From: a bacterium
GTDB lineage: Bacteria > Zhuqueibacterota > Zhuqueibacteria > Oleimicrobiales > Geothermoviventaceae
Assembly: GCA_028275345.1 (NCBI GenBank)
Contig: JAPWUV010000006.1
Coordinates: forward strand, 1-64,000
Direction: 5' to 3'
DNA: 64,000 nucleotides
Below, piece after piece: positions 42,588-49,928 of the stretch. Position 1 is the first letter of the stretch. Each line of letters begins with the position of its first letter. A program made the translations under genes and the position numbers. The notes beneath the pieces were generated by a model. It ran no database searches. It was not told the origin of the DNA and saw only the letters and a list, made by a program, of their open reading frames with translations.

Positions 42588-43926
42588 GGCGCCCTCCCAC
42601 GAGCAGGATCGCCAGATCCATCACATTGGTCCCGGTAGGGCCCGTACGCAGCAGCTCCCCGGTCCGTTCGAAGAAGGAGTACGAATCGTGAGCCTCCAGG
42701 TAAGCGAGAGGCTCCAACCCAGCCCGCCGCGCCCGTTCGGCGGTCTTCCCACCGACCATCGCGCCGGCTGCGTCGGTGGGGCCGTCGGTTCCGTCTGTCC
42801 CCGCGCACAGAAGCACGACCTTCTCGGACGGCGGCAACTCCAAGCAAGCCGAAAGCGCCAGCTCCTGATTCCGTCCCCCTTTGCCGGGTGCTTCACCCAG
42901 CCTGACGGTTGTTTCGCCACCGAAGAGCAAGCAAGCGGGGGGCTCCACGGGGCTTCCGCTTTGCCATACCTCCCAAGCGATGCTGGCGATGAATTTTCCG
43001 GCCTCCTTCGCCTCTCCTCGGAGACAGGACGTGAGCACCAGCGTACGGAAGCCGAGCTCCCGGGCGTGGCTTGCAGCGGCTTCCAGGGCAAGACGGTTGC
43101 TCGCCACAATCACGTTGGACACGCGACGGAAGAACGGCTCCGACGGCTTCGGCGTCTCCGGCCGTTTCCCCGCCGCCCCTTTCCGTAGGACTTCGAGGAC
43201 GGAAAGACCCTCGAGCTTGGACTCCAACCCGTACTTGCCGATCACCCCCAACGCCTCGTCGAAGGTCGTGGGATCCGGAGCTGTGGGGCCGGAGGCAATG
43301 GTATCCAGCCGGTCGCCGATTACATCCGAGACGATCAGCGAAATGACTTGCCGTGGAGCGGCCCGCTGTGCCAGTCTCCCCCCTTTGACCGCCGAAAGAT
43401 GCTTCCGCACACAGTTGATCTCCTCGATGGAAGCTCCGCACGCGAGCAAGAGTTGCGTCAGACGCTGCTTCTCCTCGAGAGGAAGGCCCGAGACGGGCTT
43501 GACGAGCAGGGCGGAAGCACCCCCACTGAGGAGACATAGGATCACGTCGTGCGGCGACGACGCATCGATCACGCGAAGGACCTCCTCTGTCGCCCGCAGG
43601 CCCCGTTGATCGGGCACGGGATGGCCCGCCTCCCGGACCGCGATGCGCCGCAGAGGGACGGAGTGTCCCTCCTTCGCGACCACCACTCCGTCGGCCACAA
43701 GGTCACCAAACACGTCTTCCACCGCCGCGGCCATCGGAGCGCTCGCCTTGCCAGCCCCCACCACGTGGATCCGCGAGAACTTGCCAAGCTCGATCCGTCG
43801 GCCGGCCACAAGGAAGGCAGGCCCGTCGCGGCGGAGCGCCCGCACCGTCGCTCCGTAGGCATCGGCCGCTTGGAGCGCCTTCCGGAAAAGCTCCCGCGCT
43901 ACCTCTCGCAGCTCCTGCGAAGGCAT
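42544..43926 (-). CDS. Glycerate 2-kinase (MOFRL family)
   Basis: 460 residues from ATG 43926, five bases after the methyltransferase stop; an in-frame start at 43962 lies inside that gene. Signatures: VVGAGKASAPMAAAVE, DVILCLLSGGASALL, GASIEEINCVRKHLSAVKGG, SDVIGDRLDTIASGPT and, at the C-terminus, the MOFRL motif GGETTVRLGEAPGKGGRNQE and CAGTDGTDGPTDAAGA. The enzyme makes 2-phosphoglycerate, linking sugar-acid breakdown with lower glycolysis; pyk overlaps it directly. Confidence 0.92.
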   Translation of the reverse strand: MPSQELREVARELFRKALQAADAYGATVRALRRDGPAFLVAGRRIELGKFSRIHVVGAGKASAPMAAAVEDVFGDLVADGVVVAKEGHSVPLRRIAVREAGHPVPDQRGLRATEEVLRVIDASSPHDVILCLLSGGASALLVKPVSGLPLEEKQRLTQLLLACGASIEEINCVRKHLSAVKGGRLAQRAAPRQVISLIVSDVIGDRLDTIASGPTAPDPTTFDEALGVIGKYGLESKLEGLSVLEVLRKGAAGKRPETPKPSEPFFRRVSNVIVASNRLALEAAASHARELGFRTLVLTSCLRGEAKEAGKFIASIAWEVWQSGSPVEPPACLLFGGETTVRLGEAPGKGGRNQELALSACLELPPSEKVVLLCAGTDGTDGPTDAAGAMVGGKTAERARRAGLEPLAYLEAHDSYSFFERTGELLRTGPTGTNVMDLAILLVGGRHEADKDCVHDRSRH

Positions 43927-43931
43927 GCTGT

Positions 43932-45119
43932 TCACTCGTCCAATGGGGTGACCCAAAAGCATTTCAGGTACTGCGATTCTGGCATCCCAAGCAAGATGGG
44001 GTGATCGCTCGCCTGCGTGGTCTTGCGGAGCAGTCTCAGTCGCACCGCGCAGTCCCTGGCCGCATCCCGCAACATCTCGTGGAAAAGCTCTTCCGTCATG
44101 TGATGCGAACAGGTGCAGGTCACCAGCACGCCACCCGGAGCCAGAAGGCGCAATGCCCGAAGATTGATCTCCTTGTATCCTCGGTAGGCACCCTCCAGGT
44201 TTCGCTTGCTCTTGGCGAAGGCCGGTGGGTCGAGGACGATCAGCCCGAACCGCTCGCCCGATTTCTCCATCTGCCGGAGCTGGTCGAAAACGTCCGCCTC
44301 GAGGAAAACACAGCGCTCGGCCACGCGGTTACGACGAGCATTCTCCCGAGCGAGCTTCAAGGCCGCGGACGAAGAATCGATCCCGACCACCTCCGTCGCC
44401 CCGCCCACGGCGGCCGCAACAGCGAAGCCCCCGGTGTAGCAGAACGCGTCCAGCACGCGCCTTCCCGCACTTAGCGGGCGGACAAGCATGCGATTCTCGC
44501 GCTGGTCGAGGAAGAAACCCGTCTTCTGTCCTCCGAGCGGGTCCGCCAGGTAGCGAACGCCGCACTCGTCAATTTCCACCGGTCCGGCTAACTCCCCTTT
44601 CCAAAGCTGACGCACCTCCTCCAAGCCCTCCGCTTGCCTTGCGGGGACATCGCTCCTTTCAACCACGATCGCAGGGGAGAGAATCCCGTCCAGGATCTCG
44701 AGGAGGACCTGACGACGCTGGTCCATGGCCAGCGTCAGGAGCTGAATTACCAAGCAGGGGCCGTACTGGTCCACAATGAGGCCGGGAAGCCCATCGGACT
44801 CGGAGAATACCCAGCGTACACCGCCCTCCGGTCCCAATCCCAGCACCTGCCTGCGGTAGGCGATGGCCGCCCGGATCCGATCGGCCAGGAAGTCCCGGTC
44901 GAGGGGACGATCATCCCGAGTGTAGATTCGGGCGAGGATGCGGGAGCGAGTATTCACGGTGGCCATACCGAGGTGATCCCCCTTTCGGCCCTCCACGGCG
45001 ACCACGTCGCCGTCGCGGACCTGCCCGCGCGTCTTGGCTACCTCATGACGCATGATCCAAGGGTGACCCGCCCGGACTCGCGCCTCGGCTTCAGGGTTGA
45101 GAATCAGGGTGGCCATCAT
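43932..45119 (-). CDS. RlmI/RlmK-type 23S rRNA (cytosine-C5) methyltransferase
   Basis: 395 residues from ATG 45119, overlapping the pseudouridine-synthase stop (ATGA). N-terminal PUA-like domain (ILNPEAEARVRAGHPWIMRHEV), a middle domain (SESDGLPGLIVDQYG), then a Rossmann methyltransferase (GFFLDQRENRMLVRPL, VLDAFCYTGGFAVAAAVGG, VVGIDSSSAALKLARENARR, LIVLDPPAFAKSKRNLEGA). CTCSHHM holds the catalytic cysteine region. It probably methylates 23S rRNA at C1962 (RlmI). Confidence 0.9.
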   Translation of the reverse strand: MMATLILNPEAEARVRAGHPWIMRHEVAKTRGQVRDGDVVAVEGRKGDHLGMATVNTRSRILARIYTRDDRPLDRDFLADRIRAAIAYRRQVLGLGPEGGVRWVFSESDGLPGLIVDQYGPCLVIQLLTLAMDQRRQVLLEILDGILSPAIVVERSDVPARQAEGLEEVRQLWKGELAGPVEIDECGVRYLADPLGGQKTGFFLDQRENRMLVRPLSAGRRVLDAFCYTGGFAVAAAVGGATEVVGIDSSSAALKLARENARRNRVAERCVFLEADVFDQLRQMEKSGERFGLIVLDPPAFAKSKRNLEGAYRGYKEINLRALRLLAPGGVLVTCTCSHHMTEELFHEMLRDAARDCAVRLRLLRKTTQASDHPILLGMPESQYLKCFWVTPLDE

Positions 45120-45910
45120 TCGTCCCCGGCAGACAGGAACTGGGACAGTGCGCGGTATTCGCGGAGGATGCGGAGGAAGGTCAGGAAGTCCTTCGGGGGT
45201 TCCGCGGAGAGGGTCATGCGCTTGCCCGTCGCAGGGTGGCGGATCTCAAGGCTCCGGGCATGCAGGCTTGGCCTGGCAATGAATGGCCTTTCCTCCTCTC
45301 CCTCCGCCAAGGCGAATCCAGGCTTGAACTCGGAAAGGTACAGCCGCTCTCGTCCCCCGTAGTCGGGATCGGTCGCGATCGGATGTCCAAGGGCCTGGAG
45401 GTGGGCACGAATCTGATGGGGCCGGCCGGTGCGGGGGCGGAGCCGCAAATAGGTGTAGCCGACGAAGCGCTCAAGCACCTCGAAGTCGGTGATGGCTTCT
45501 TTCCCGTGAGCGCTTACCATCACCAGGCCCGGCTTCTTCGGATGCGGGGCGATGGGTTTGTCGATCCGTCCCCTGTCTTTGTTCACCTCGCCAGCTACGA
45601 TCGCCTCGTAGACGCGTCTCACCTCGTGGCTCTGGAACTGGCGGCAGAGGGCGCGATGGGCCTCCGGGTTCTTCGCGAAGACGATCACCCCGCTTGTGCC
45701 CGCGTCCAATCGGTGCACCACGAAGACGGAATCTCGGCCGAGAACTCCCTGGATCAGCCTGTACAGGTTGGGCCGTTTGGGATCCCACCGGTCCGGCAAG
45801 GTGAGAAGAGGTGCAGGCTTGTTGAGCGCCAGGAGGTGTTCGTCCTCGTACAGGATCTCCACCCGGCGTTTCTTTCCCGTGAGATCGCGGAGGATCAGTC
45901 GGTGAGCCAT
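45116..45910 (-). CDS. RluA-family pseudouridine synthase
   Basis: 264 residues from ATG 45910; an in-frame start at 45937 has no better ribosome-binding site. VVHRLDAGTSGVIVFAKN contains the catalytic Asp (HRLD motif). RTGRPHQIRAHLQALGHPI is the second family motif. There is no S4 domain, so it is a short RluA-type enzyme for rRNA or tRNA uridines. It overlaps the RlmI-type gene and follows the RsuA-type gene, forming a small RNA-modification set. Confidence 0.87.
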   Translation of the reverse strand: MAHRLILRDLTGKKRRVEILYEDEHLLALNKPAPLLTLPDRWDPKRPNLYRLIQGVLGRDSVFVVHRLDAGTSGVIVFAKNPEAHRALCRQFQSHEVRRVYEAIVAGEVNKDRGRIDKPIAPHPKKPGLVMVSAHGKEAITDFEVLERFVGYTYLRLRPRTGRPHQIRAHLQALGHPIATDPDYGGRERLYLSEFKPGFALAEGEEERPFIARPSLHARSLEIRHPATGKRMTLSAEPPKDFLTFLRILREYRALSQFLSAGDE

Positions 45911-45958
45911 GATCGACGGTTCTTCGGCAACTGGCAAGTCAGGAGCGAAACTCGTCTC

Positions 45959-46756
45959 TCAGCTGAGGCGGGCGGCCCGTTTGAGTCCGAGAATCTCCTT
46001 CTCGGTAAGGTAGCGCCACTGTCCCGGCTTGAGTCCCGCCAGCCGCACGGGGCCCACCCGCACCCGCACCAATCGCAGCACCTGGTGACCACAGCGTCCC
46101 AGCATCCGGCGGATCTGGCGATTCTTCCCTTCGCAAATTGTGATCTCGACCCAACAGGTCGACTTGTTCCGGCGGAGGATGTGGGCCTTCGCGGGGAGCG
46201 TAATGTAGCCCCCGATGTCCATGCCGCTCCGGAGCTTCTCGAGGGTTTCCTCAAAGACCTGGCCCGCCACCTTCACCCGGTAGGTCTTCGGCACATGATA
46301 TTCTGGGGAAGCGATCCTGTCGCTCAGCTGTCCGTGATCGGTGAGGAGGACCAGGCCCTCGCTGTCGTAGTCGAGCCGGCCGACGGGGAACACCCAGCGG
46401 TCGAGCTTGGGCAGGTAATCATACACGGTGGGTCGGCCCAGACGGTCGAAGCGGGCACACATCACGTTGACGGGTTTGTACAGAGCCAGGTAAACATGAT
46501 CCCGCGGTTCCCGAAGCACCCTTCCATCCAGGCGGATCTCGTCGTGGAGCAGATCCACCCAGACGTTGTGCTTCTTGACAGTGACCCCATTGACCTTCAC
46601 GCGTCCGGACCAGATCGTCCCCATGGCCTGACGCCGGGACATGACCCCCATCTTCGAAAGGGCGCGGGCGAGGGTCACCCACGCATGAGGCTGGCCATCG
46701 TCGAAGCTGGGCTTCCGCGACAGAAGATCCGCTACGCGCTCTCCCTCTTTGCCCAT
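45959..46756 (-). CDS. RsuA/RluB-family pseudouridine synthase
   Basis: 265 residues from ATG 46756, a moderately supported start; the frame extends to 46807 and the S4 domain begins only near residue 30. LARALSKMGVMSRRQAMGTI is the S4 RNA-binding domain; then VYLALYKPVNVMC, PVGRLDYDSEGLVLLTDHG (catalytic Asp) and CEGKNRQIRRMLGRCGHQVL. The enzyme makes pseudouridine in 16S or 23S rRNA, probably large subunit by RluB similarity. Confidence 0.87.
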   Translation of the reverse strand: MGKEGERVADLLSRKPSFDDGQPHAWVTLARALSKMGVMSRRQAMGTIWSGRVKVNGVTVKKHNVWVDLLHDEIRLDGRVLREPRDHVYLALYKPVNVMCARFDRLGRPTVYDYLPKLDRWVFPVGRLDYDSEGLVLLTDHGQLSDRIASPEYHVPKTYRVKVAGQVFEETLEKLRSGMDIGGYITLPAKAHILRRNKSTCWVEITICEGKNRQIRRMLGRCGHQVLRLVRVRVGPVRLAGLKPGQWRYLTEKEILGLKRAARLS

Positions 46757-46813
46757 AGACTCCAGATCCTGCCCCTCCCCTTTCGCTGCCACCCCACGGC
46801 GGTCCATTCACGC

Positions 46814-46844
46814 GGCGAGCGACGCGGACACTGCGTCGCTCGCC
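46814..46844 (-). terminator. Hairpin downstream of groEL
   Basis: GGCGAGCGACGC (46814-46825) and GCGTCGCTCGCC (46833-46844) form a perfect 12-base-pair stem 16 bases after the groEL stop. No T-run follows, so it may be a terminator or protect the mRNA end. Confidence 0.5.
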
Positions 46845-46859
46845 GTCTTCACTCGGAGA

Positions 46860-48479
46860 TCAATACTCGGGCGGGGGCGGGGTTTTGGCTTTCTTCTTCG
46901 GCTTCGGCTTTTCCACCACCACCGCCTCCGTCATCACCAGCACTGCGCTCACGCTGGAGGCGTTCTGAAGGGCTACCCGGAGCACCTTGGCCGGGTCCAC
47001 GATCCCGGCTTCCATCATGTCGCAGAACACCTCCCGTTCCACATCGAAGCCGTAGTTGCCGGTCCCTTCGCGGACCTTCTCGTAGACCACGGCCGGATCC
47101 CAGCCGGCGTTCTCCGCCAGCTGTCGCAACGGGGCCGAGAGGGCGCGGCGGACGATGCGGACACCGAGCTTCTCGTCGCCTTCCACTTCGCGCTCAAGCT
47201 TGTCGAGCACCCGGGCTGCCCGCAGGTATGCCACGCCGCCACCAGGCAGGATCCCCTCCTCCAGGGCCGCGCGTGTGGCCGCCAGGGAATCCTCGGCCCG
47301 GGCCTTCAGTTCCTTCATGGCGACCTCCGTTGGGGCGCCAACCCGCAGCACCACCACGCCTCCGGACAGACGCGCGATCCTCTCCTGGAGCTTCTCCCGT
47401 TCGTAGTCGCTGGTGGTCTCTTCCATTTGCGCCTTCAGCGACTTGATCCGGCCTTCGATCTCTTCTTTCTTGCCCTTGCCGCCGACGATGGTGGTGTTAT
47501 CTTTGTCGATGATCACGCGGTCGGCGCGACCGAGGTCCTCCAGCCGGGTATTCTCCAACTTCAGTCCCACTTCCTCGCTGATCACCCGGCCGCCGGTGAG
47601 GATAGCGATGTCCTGCAGCATCGCCTTGCGCCGGTCGCCGTAGCCGGGGGCCTTTACCGCGGCACAGCGGAGCGTGCCGCGCACCTTGTTCACCACCAGC
47701 GTGGCCAGGGCTTCCCCTTCCACCTCCTCCGCAATCACCAGGAGAGACTTGCCGGTCTCGGCCACCCTTTCCAGGACGGGCAGGATGTCCTTGATGGCGC
47801 TGATCTTCTTGTCATGAATCAGGATGTACGGCTCCTCGAGGATGGCCTCCATCGTCTCCGGTTTCGTGAGGAAATAGGGGGAGAGATACCCGCGGTCAAA
47901 GCGCATCCCCTCGACGATTTCGAGCTGCGTCTCCGTGCCCTTGGCCTCCTCGATGGTGATTGCGCCTTCGGCCCCCACTTTCTGGATGGCATCGGCGATC
48001 AGTTTGCCGATGTACTCGTCATTCTTGGCGGCGAGCGTGGCCACGCGCTTCATCTCTTCATAGGTCGAGATCTTGGTGGCCATGCTCTTGAGCTCGTCCA
48101 CGACGCGCGCCACAGCCTTCTCGATCCCACGCCGGAGCGCAGCCGCATTGGCTCCCGCCGCCACCTCCTTGTGACCCTCCCGGTAGATGGCCTGAGCCAG
48201 GACCACGGCCGTCGTCGTGCCGTCCCCAGCCTCATCCTGCGTCTTCTTGCACACCTCGCGAAGGAGTCGTAGCCCGACGTTTTCCAGCGTCTTCTCCACC
48301 TCCAGTTCCTTCGCGATGGTAGCCCCATCATTGGTCACCACTGGGGCGCCCCACTTCTTCTCCATCATGACCTCGCGCCCCCGCGGACCCAACGTCACCC
48401 GGACCGTGTTGGCCAATAACTCCATCCCGCGCAGCAGCTCCTCGCGCGCCTGTTCCGAGTAGACAATCTCCTTCGCCAT
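46860..48479 (-). CDS. groEL: Chaperonin GroEL, atypical C-terminal tail
   Basis: 539 residues. [34 protein letters not shown] (ATP site), [20 protein letters not shown] and [15 protein letters not shown] are characteristic. Normally GroEL ends in a Gly-Gly-Met repeat that lines the folding chamber; here the tail is [16 protein letters not shown]. No groES is adjacent and there is no CIRCE repeat upstream. The gene is 49 bases downstream of the GYF-MinD gene, with GGGAGGTGAACGGA as ribosome-binding site. It may be a specialised second chaperonin. Confidence 0.92.
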   Translation of the reverse strand: MAKEIVYSEQAREELLRGMELLANTVRVTLGPRGREVMMEKKWGAPVVTNDGATIAKELEVEKTLENVGLRLLREVCKKTQDEAGDGTTTAVVLAQAIYREGHKEVAAGANAAALRRGIEKAVARVVDELKSMATKISTYEEMKRVATLAAKNDEYIGKLIADAIQKVGAEGAITIEEAKGTETQLEIVEGMRFDRGYLSPYFLTKPETMEAILEEPYILIHDKKISAIKDILPVLERVAETGKSLLVIAEEVEGEALATLVVNKVRGTLRCAAVKAPGYGDRRKAMLQDIAILTGGRVISEEVGLKLENTRLEDLGRADRVIIDKDNTTIVGGKGKKEEIEGRIKSLKAQMEETTSDYEREKLQERIARLSGGVVVLRVGAPTEVAMKELKARAEDSLAATRAALEEGILPGGGVAYLRAARVLDKLEREVEGDEKLGVRIVRRALSAPLRQLAENAGWDPAVVYEKVREGTGNYGFDVEREVFCDMMEAGIVDPAKVLRVALQNASSVSAVLVMTEAVVVEKPKPKKKAKTPPPPEY

Positions 48480-48528
48480 TTCCGTTCACCTCCCTTGCTG
48501 ATCCCAGAGACAACACCACCGCAGACGG

Positions 48529-49824
48529 TCATGACGAAGTGAACGCTGTGCGGAACACCGCCTCAAACTGACGCACGGGACATGGTTCTCCCCCGCGCTG
48601 AAATTCGCAGTCCCCCCAGTAGGAGCAACGGTAGGAGCAAATGACTTCCGACCGGGCCTCCGCGGCCACCGGGCCGCGCCCGGCCTCGGCCGCCGCTTTC
48701 CGCATCCTCCTCCCCGCGAAGAAACCTTGCAGCTGCCCTTTGCCAAGAAAACGAACCGCAACGAGCTTTGCCAGACTACGCGCCGCCGGACCTTCCGGAT
48801 TGTACAGGAGAAACGGCCGGTACTGATTCACCGCCTCCCTCACGGAAGGATCCCAGTCCACATGGCCGAGGTAACCGAGTTCCACCCCCAAAAGATCCTT
48901 GCAGGCGATCTGCAGCGCTCCCGCTTCTTTCCTCTCTTCCCCATTCCGGACCATGTTGAGCAGGAGCTGAGGACGCCAGGCGGCGATCGCCCCTTTCCAC
49001 TTCGCCGCCAGCTCAGGTCTCTCGCGCTCCAAGCGAGAAATCAACTCCGGGATGGGAGTGCGCAGGGCGAGCCCTCGCCCGTCCATTCCCTTCCCCAGGA
49101 CCCCCTCCCAGTGCTCGCTGGGACGGTCGCCCCTTCCGATCACTTTCCAAATGAGCCCCAACTTCACAAGGTTGAATGCCTCCTGAAGGGACATCGGATC
49201 TGGCGTCGCCACGAGGACGGGCACGTCCACCGAAACGAAAAGATCCAGCACCAGGTAGCTCGTCCCCGCGCCCAGGTCCAAGATCACGTCATCGGCGTCG
49301 GCGGAGTAGATCGCACGGAGGAAGCGCAATCGCTGGGAGGCAGGCGGATGGGCAGCTCCCAATACCCCTGGCTCGGCCCTCAAGAGGCGCAGGTTGGCCA
49401 GCGGGGTCTGGGTGAAGGCGTTCTCCGGCCAGAGCTTCCCGTTGCCTTCCTCCGAGCGTCCTAACAGCCCGAACTGCACGTGCAAATCAGGCCCGCCAAG
49501 ATCCCCGTCGACCAAAAGGACCCGGCGGCCCATCACCGCGAGGGCCGTCGCCACCGATGCGCTCAACACAGTCTTCCCGACGCCGCCTTTCCCGCTAGCG
49601 AAAGCGATGATGCGTTTCGCTTCCGCTTGCTCGAAACTCGGCTTTTCCTCCGAAAGCAGTTTTCGGACCGGTTCGAGTTCCGCGACCTCCACCCAGCGGT
49701 CTCCCTCCGCGGACCAGACGCTATCGGTCAGCGCCAGCTCCCCGTTCTCAACCAGTCGCCGAAGGTCTTCCGCCGTGAATGGTCCCTGCGTGCGCTTCCC
49801 GCTGCTGACAAAGAATCGATCCAT
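48529..49824 (-). CDS. GYF-like domain fused to MinD/ParA-type ATPase with cysteine-rich tail
   Basis: 431 residues. An N-terminal GYF_2-like domain (FFVSSGKRTQGPFTAEDLRR, SVWSAEGDRWVEVAEL; residues 1-60), which usually binds proline-rich peptides, is joined to a deviant-Walker ATPase (AFASGKGGVGKTVLSASVA, VLLVDGDLGGPDLHVQFGL, VILDLGAGTS). The FlhG/MinD-like order suggests membrane- or polar-localised regulation. The C-terminus carries a cluster C-x3-C-x5-C-x8-C, a possible metal or Fe-S site. The proline-rich GroEL tail encoded next door is an obvious candidate ligand of the GYF domain; that is my inference. Confidence 0.82.
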   Translation of the reverse strand: MDRFFVSSGKRTQGPFTAEDLRRLVENGELALTDSVWSAEGDRWVEVAELEPVRKLLSEEKPSFEQAEAKRIIAFASGKGGVGKTVLSASVATALAVMGRRVLLVDGDLGGPDLHVQFGLLGRSEEGNGKLWPENAFTQTPLANLRLLRAEPGVLGAAHPPASQRLRFLRAIYSADADDVILDLGAGTSYLVLDLFVSVDVPVLVATPDPMSLQEAFNLVKLGLIWKVIGRGDRPSEHWEGVLGKGMDGRGLALRTPIPELISRLERERPELAAKWKGAIAAWRPQLLLNMVRNGEERKEAGALQIACKDLLGVELGYLGHVDWDPSVREAVNQYRPFLLYNPEGPAARSLAKLVAVRFLGKGQLQGFFAGRRMRKAAAEAGRGPVAAEARSEVICSYRCSYWGDCEFQRGGEPCPVRQFEAVFRTAFTSS

Positions 49825-49928
49825 CCGCGCGCCTCGCCGCTTCGATCGTCCTGGACCCGCTCCGGCCGCTCCTCATCCTGACTCACGCGATGATGTTAAC
49901 CTCGCAAGCCCCCCATCGAGTTCCGCCC
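49825..49928. other. Spacer between aconitase and GYF-MinD genes
   Basis: 104 bases with no recognisable element other than a weak ribosome-binding region for the ATPase gene. Confidence 0.35.

Noticed and set aside
48480-48528. CIRCE element upstream of groEL
   Set aside because: The TTAGCACTC-N9-GAGTGCTAA pattern is not present in the spacer.
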